A model generated the notes under the pieces. That model was not told the origin of the DNA. It did no database searches and saw only the letters and a list, made by a program, of their open reading frames with translations. The position numbers and the translations under genes are program-made. Positions 54,301 through 60,300 of a stretch of DNA of 64,000 nt are shown here, in pieces. The stretch's first letter is position 1; the number at the start of each line of letters is the position of its first letter. This DNA comes from Antedon bifida (Eukaryota; Echinodermata; Crinoidea; Comatulida; Antedonidae), in assembly GCA_963402885.1 (NCBI GenBank), contig OY727094.1, forward strand, positions 21,268,501 to 21,332,500. The letters are read 5' to 3'.

Positions 54301-57300
54301 AATTAAGCTGGTTGTGTGGCAGAACTACGGCTTAATATCAGTAGAAATCAGCTGCCCTTAAGGGTGTGCATGTACATTATCTAGTAGCAACATGATTTTG
54401 TATGGGAAACTGTTTCTGGAACAAAACTTTATTTATATGGGACAAATTTATCATGAAACTATTTTTTAAAATGAATGCAAGCATCCATAGCAAATATTAG
54501 TGCCTTTTCTTGTAACAGATGCTGTTACATACATGTAAAACACACTTCAACCTTTTGGGATGTCTGCTGCTGTCGTTCAAACTTGTTTTTTTAAGCCCAT
54601 ATCATTGATATTGTAGACGTTAAATTAAATTGAAGAGCTACAAGGTTGAGGTTCCAATCAACTGTTTTTATACAAATGCCAATGTTTATATCTATCCAGA
54701 GACGTAGGGTGGTTGCTGTCTAGGAGAGGGAACTATTTTAAGATGGAAATGGCACTTTTAATTGAAATATGAAACGGAGTCTCAAGTATACATCAGCTCC
54801 ACCATGCTTGGGCCTGAAAACTGTGAAAAACAGAGCTGCTAGGTCACCGGAAATTGCACTATATACATATATAATTATATATATCCAGGACCAGCCCACC
54901 CCAGGACATAACGAACTAAGAACATTTTTTTTAAATAAAGCTGTTAGGTCCCCGGAAAATGCACTTATTATACTTTGCAATATGAAACAAAATATATATA
55001 TCCAGGACCAGCTAGCTCTACCATCGTTTTGAAAACTAGGGCTACTATAGGTCTTCATAAATTGCACTTGAAAATGTCAGGCCTTGAGGCCTAAAAAATG
55101 TTTTCTTTTTTTACACCCGCCACTGTTTTTGTACACTGCCACTGTTTTTGTACACTGCCACTGTTTTTGTACACTTCCACTGTTTTTGTACACTGCCACT
55201 GCTTTTGTATCCTGCCACTGTTTGTGTACCCTGCCACTGTTTTTGTACCCTGCCACTGCTTTGTGTACAACGCAGGATTTTGTACCCTGCCACTGCTTTT
55301 GTACCCTGTGACTGTTTTTGTAACCTACCACTGTTTTTGTTCGCAGCCATTCGTTTTGTACAATGCAAATGGTTGTACCCTGCCACCGTTTTTGTATCCT
55401 GCCACTGTTTATGTACCCTGCCACTGTTTCTGTATACAACGCAAGATTTTGTACCCTGCCACTGTTTTTGTACCCTGCCACTGTTTTTGTACCCAATCAC
55501 TGTTTTTTTCACAGCCATTCGTTTTCTATAACACAAATGGTTGTACCCTGCCACCGTTTTTTTACTCTGCACTGTTTTTGTACCCTGCCACTGTTTGTGT
55601 ACCCTGCCACTGTTTTTGTACTCTGCCACTGTTTTTGTACCCTGCCATTGTTTTTGTACCCAGCCACTGCTTTGTGTACAACGCAATATTTTGTACCCTG
55701 CCACTGTTTGTGTACCCTGCCACTGTTTCCGTACCCTGCCACTGTTTTTGTACCCTGCCATTGTTTTTGTACCCAGCCACTGTTTAGTTTACAACGCAAT
55801 ATTTTGTACCCTGCCACTGTTTGTGTACCCTGCCACTGTTTCCGTACCCTGCCACTGTTTTTGTAACCTGCTGCTGTTTGTGTACCCTGCTACTGTTTGT
55901 GTACCCTGCCACTGTTTTTGTACCCTGCCACTGTTTCTGTTCTCAGAGGCGTAGGGTGGTGGCTGTCTGGGAGAGGGAACTATTTTAAGATGGAAATGGC
56001 ACTTTTGAAAAATGAAACTGAGTCTCCAGCATACATCAGCTCCACCATGCTTAGGCCGTAGCTAAGAAAATTTTTGAAAAATAGAGCTGCTAGGTACCCG
56101 GCCACTGTTTCTGTACCCAGCCACTGTTTTTTTTTACCCTGCACTGTTTTTTTTTACCCTGCACTGTTTTTGCTCCCTGCCACTGTTTTTGCTCCCTGCA
56201 CTGTTTTTGCTCCCTGCACTGTTTTTGCTCCCTGCACTGTTTTTGCTCCCAGACAAGTATTTGTAACCTGCCACCGTTTTTTAACCTGCCATCGTTTATG
56301 TACCCCGCCACCGTTTTTGTAACCTGCTGCCACTGTTTTTGTATTCAAACGGAAATTTCATACCAATCGAATAACCAAATACATAGGCCTGCTACTGAAT
56401 TTATTTTGAGATTTAAAATAAAGAAGAAAGCTAAAGGTTTCTTGAATTGTTTATTGACACTTTCCTAATGTCTGCAGTTACCATGAAATGAATTTAGCAT
56501 GAACAGTAATAGGGCGATTGGTGCAGTAGGTTGGACGCTTGACTAACTGATCGTGGGTTGGGTTCAAATCAAACATTCGTTGAATTGTAAGACACTTTAT
56601 ATTACGTTTTGTCTTCCTGCTACCCAGGTGTACAAATGGGTACCTGTAAGGTCCAGATACAACTTTCCGCTGTTAAGAAGGCTAATTTCCGTTCTCAAAA
56701 CTTTGTACCATGTGCTATTAAAACGCGAACAATTCAGGGCTCTCACTAAACATGTGAAGTCTGCCTGGATCAAGTTTGTTTACTTTGTTCGAACAATACA
56801 AAATAATAAATAAATGGTTTGTGTGTTTTATTGTTTTTTTATTCACTCATGTGTTGAATGTTTTCAATCTTCTCCGTCACAAAAACATCATACGCTCTAC
56901 ACATGCAGTTTTATAATTACTGCACATACATATTATGAATGAAAATAGCGATTTACAATGACAAATAACACCATTTCCAACTAATCCATTTCCACTTAGC
57001 AAAGCATACCCTCTAAAAAGATTCCATTCTTATGTGGCTTTAAGTTCTTTATCTTGAATCATTGAACATGATGGTAAATGACCAATGTACATCAAAGTTG
57101 CAATAGTATTAATATTTATCTCTTTGATTTAGTGTAATTTAGTTTAGCATTTATCAAAATATAATTCATTAGAGTACATATAACCAAATAGCACAATTCT
57201 GCCTAACTGATTAAGTACAATTTAAAGTGTATTTAAATCAATCAATACAGTTACTACACTTACTTTGCAGGTGCTTTATCAGCTTCTATCTCTTCGAGTT

Positions 57301-60300
57301 TCTGATAAACTTCACTTAATCTTTGGCTTTGTTTTGAATCTGTTGAGCCAGGACTAAACAACAACATTAATTCAAATTTATGAAATTAACAATTCAAGTT
57401 CACATATTGAATAACACTTGGATAGAAAAGGTCACTGCTCGCTTGCAACTTGATCACTTAGCAATCATGCGATTAAAACTGCCAAATTATGCGCAAGGAA
57501 ATGTTGAGGTCCGCTGATAAGTACTGTAAAAGAAATTTTGACTGGGTTTTGTCGGGGCACAATGAAAATATAGCCTTTAGTGACATGATAAATAGTCTAC
57601 TGATCACATTGGGCTTTATTTCTAAGATGCTCAGATAAGCTAAGATAAACCCAGTCAATATTTGCATAATATTGTAATTGTTTACTGACGGAACAGAGCT
57701 AACCTGGTTGCCTGTAATTGTTCAGTTAATCGTTTCTCTTCTTCTAAAAGGTCATTGCGTATAGTGTCACATTCTAAAACACTGTCAATAGCTAGAATAC
57801 CATCACCTATAACTTCCTGCTCTACATGCAAGACACTGATATGAGACTGAATCCTCAGCTCACCACTAAAGAAATAAAAACAAAAAAATCATTGGCTGAA
57901 TCATGGATTAATGAATAGACGGATATGCATCAGTTTGAGATTGAAGCTTCTGTGTCTCTAGCCGACAAAGCGCGGACTACCCACAATGTTACAAAATAAA
58001 CAAAAGACTTTTTAGCGGCACATCCACCGTTAAGATGTATGATGTATACATCATAGCCATATGCGCAGTGTTTCATTCACAAGCTATCTGCTTCTTCACG
58101 AAAATGGCAGAAGCAAATGTTAGTACATGAAGTCATTACTACACCATGGAGAAAATAATATAGGAGATGCTTTTAAATCGGATCAAACAGAAATATACAG
58201 TGAAATAGCGACAGTCAACAATAAACAAAGTTTCGCAACAACGGAACAGTTGCATGCCTAATCTTGTTTACTGCAATTGATAAAACAAATTTTTGCGTAT
58301 TTCAGTTTTCAAATGTCCATGCATGCGAAAATATATTTGTTGGTTCTAACTTTATGATCAGTCATAGAAATTCATAAAATAACTTAACACTACACAGCTC
58401 TGACATCGTCAAAAAGCTTTTCTGCACAACTACACTTCAAAGTCAATCTTTTCACCAAGTTATACAAAGTTATGTTTACAAATATTAGAGATGGAAAGAA
58501 AGAAGATGATAAAAAAGAAAAAAGATCCCGAAAATCACAAGGAGTTATCCGGAAATTAGTGTGGAAAACTAATAACACAAACCAACTGTCTTAAAATATA
58601 ATCAATTGTTTACATCATATACATTTTTTTTAAAATAAACTATAAAAGTATGATGAATCAGAACTTTTTTTTTATAAAAATATTTGATACAGGGCCACTG
58701 ATAGCTGTAGTCACACTTCCAAGATATCTGAACATAAAAATTTGTTTGTGCAGTTGTGTATTCATAGGAGGAAAAGAAATCGAAAAACAAGAATATTACA
58801 ATTTATTTAAATTTTGTAGTTTATTGTACAATGAAGAACATTGATTTTTATCGACTCAAAATATATATGTAGGCAGAATAATAAATAGTAATTCAGTACC
58901 ATAATTAATACATAAATAGTCGGCCTACAATGTTTCAAACAGTTAAGTTTTAAAAAAGGTAAACAGTAAACAGTTTTAAAAAGGTTTTTTTTTTAAACTT
59001 TTAAAATTCAATCATGGCATGATTTGTACCATTACATGAATATAAAACATTCATTATTTGTTTTATATAACATCTAAATAGATTCCTGTCATTTGAATCA
59101 AACAAAAGCATTTGATTCACATTGATTAAAACAGTAACATTTGGTTTTTAATAATTATATTAAATATTATTATTTACTAGTAATTATACCCGCCCCAGGG
59201 TGGGTTTCAAAATTAGTTTAAAGCCTTCTCAGTACATAACACCTGATGCCAGTATCTCCCTATACTCCCCAACCTCCACCCTCCCCAACCTCCACTTCAA
59301 TAACACCCCACACTCTTTTTTTAAAACAAATTCTTCCCAGGACAAATGTCAATTCAACTTTAGGGGAAGGGGTATACATAGCTATGATAGGCCTATGTTT
59401 TAAGTACATTGTAAACTGTGTAAATGAATAGGTGTCATATTGGCTGATAATTAAATTATCTACAGATACTGCCTTCTTTCTCCTATCACCATCCCAGCCA
59501 CAATAACAAACCTAACTCCTCCCATGGACAGTTCAAATGTAATAACTTTTCCTAGTACAATTCCAATCATGTTATACTTCATTACGTCAGTATTTCCGTC
59601 CCTCTTCCTCCCTTCCAACACACCCCAGATACTGGATGATTGTGTTTAAGACGTTTCCAGTACAAATTATGTTAGCCATCACTACCAACCCATAATCCCT
59701 CAGTGGAAGTTTTCAGAAGTAGTAACATTCCCACGGTTTCAGTCATGGTGATAGGCCTACATCCCCACCCTCTTCCCAGGGCTAATTAAAATACTTTAAC
59801 AAACTCTCTCTCTCTCCTACCACACATTTCTGGTCAGTTTGATAGTCTACTATCCCTAGCCTAAGCAAAATCCCCACTATCCCCTCAACCTCAACTCTTA
59901 TACACTATCTCCCCACCCCCTCTCCCACCAAACTTGGATACAAGATGGCGGATGATGTTGAAATATAGTTTAGAACTTTCCAGGTACAATTGTGGTCATT
60001 TTGATACCCACAATTTTAATTCAACAACTTTAGCATCTTAATAAATAGCTGATAGGCATGGTGTAAGTACTTTGCAAACTATGTAAATAAATTGGCTAAT
60101 GAATAAAATATCTTATTTGAATACCGCTGAGTTACCTCTTCCCCAGCCTATATCATTTCTCCTCTTACCATCCCACCACAATCACCAAACCTTAACTCCT
60201 CCCTAGGTCAGTTCAAATGTAGTCACTTTTCCCAGTACAATTCCAATTATTATGTTGAACTTCTATTACCTCCAAATTCCAGTATCTCCACCCTTCCCCT

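Noticed and set aside
55098-55866. Open frames of 100 to 229 codons on both strands
   Set aside because: They are translations of a stop-free 19-bp minisatellite, low in complexity and overlapping in many frames at once.
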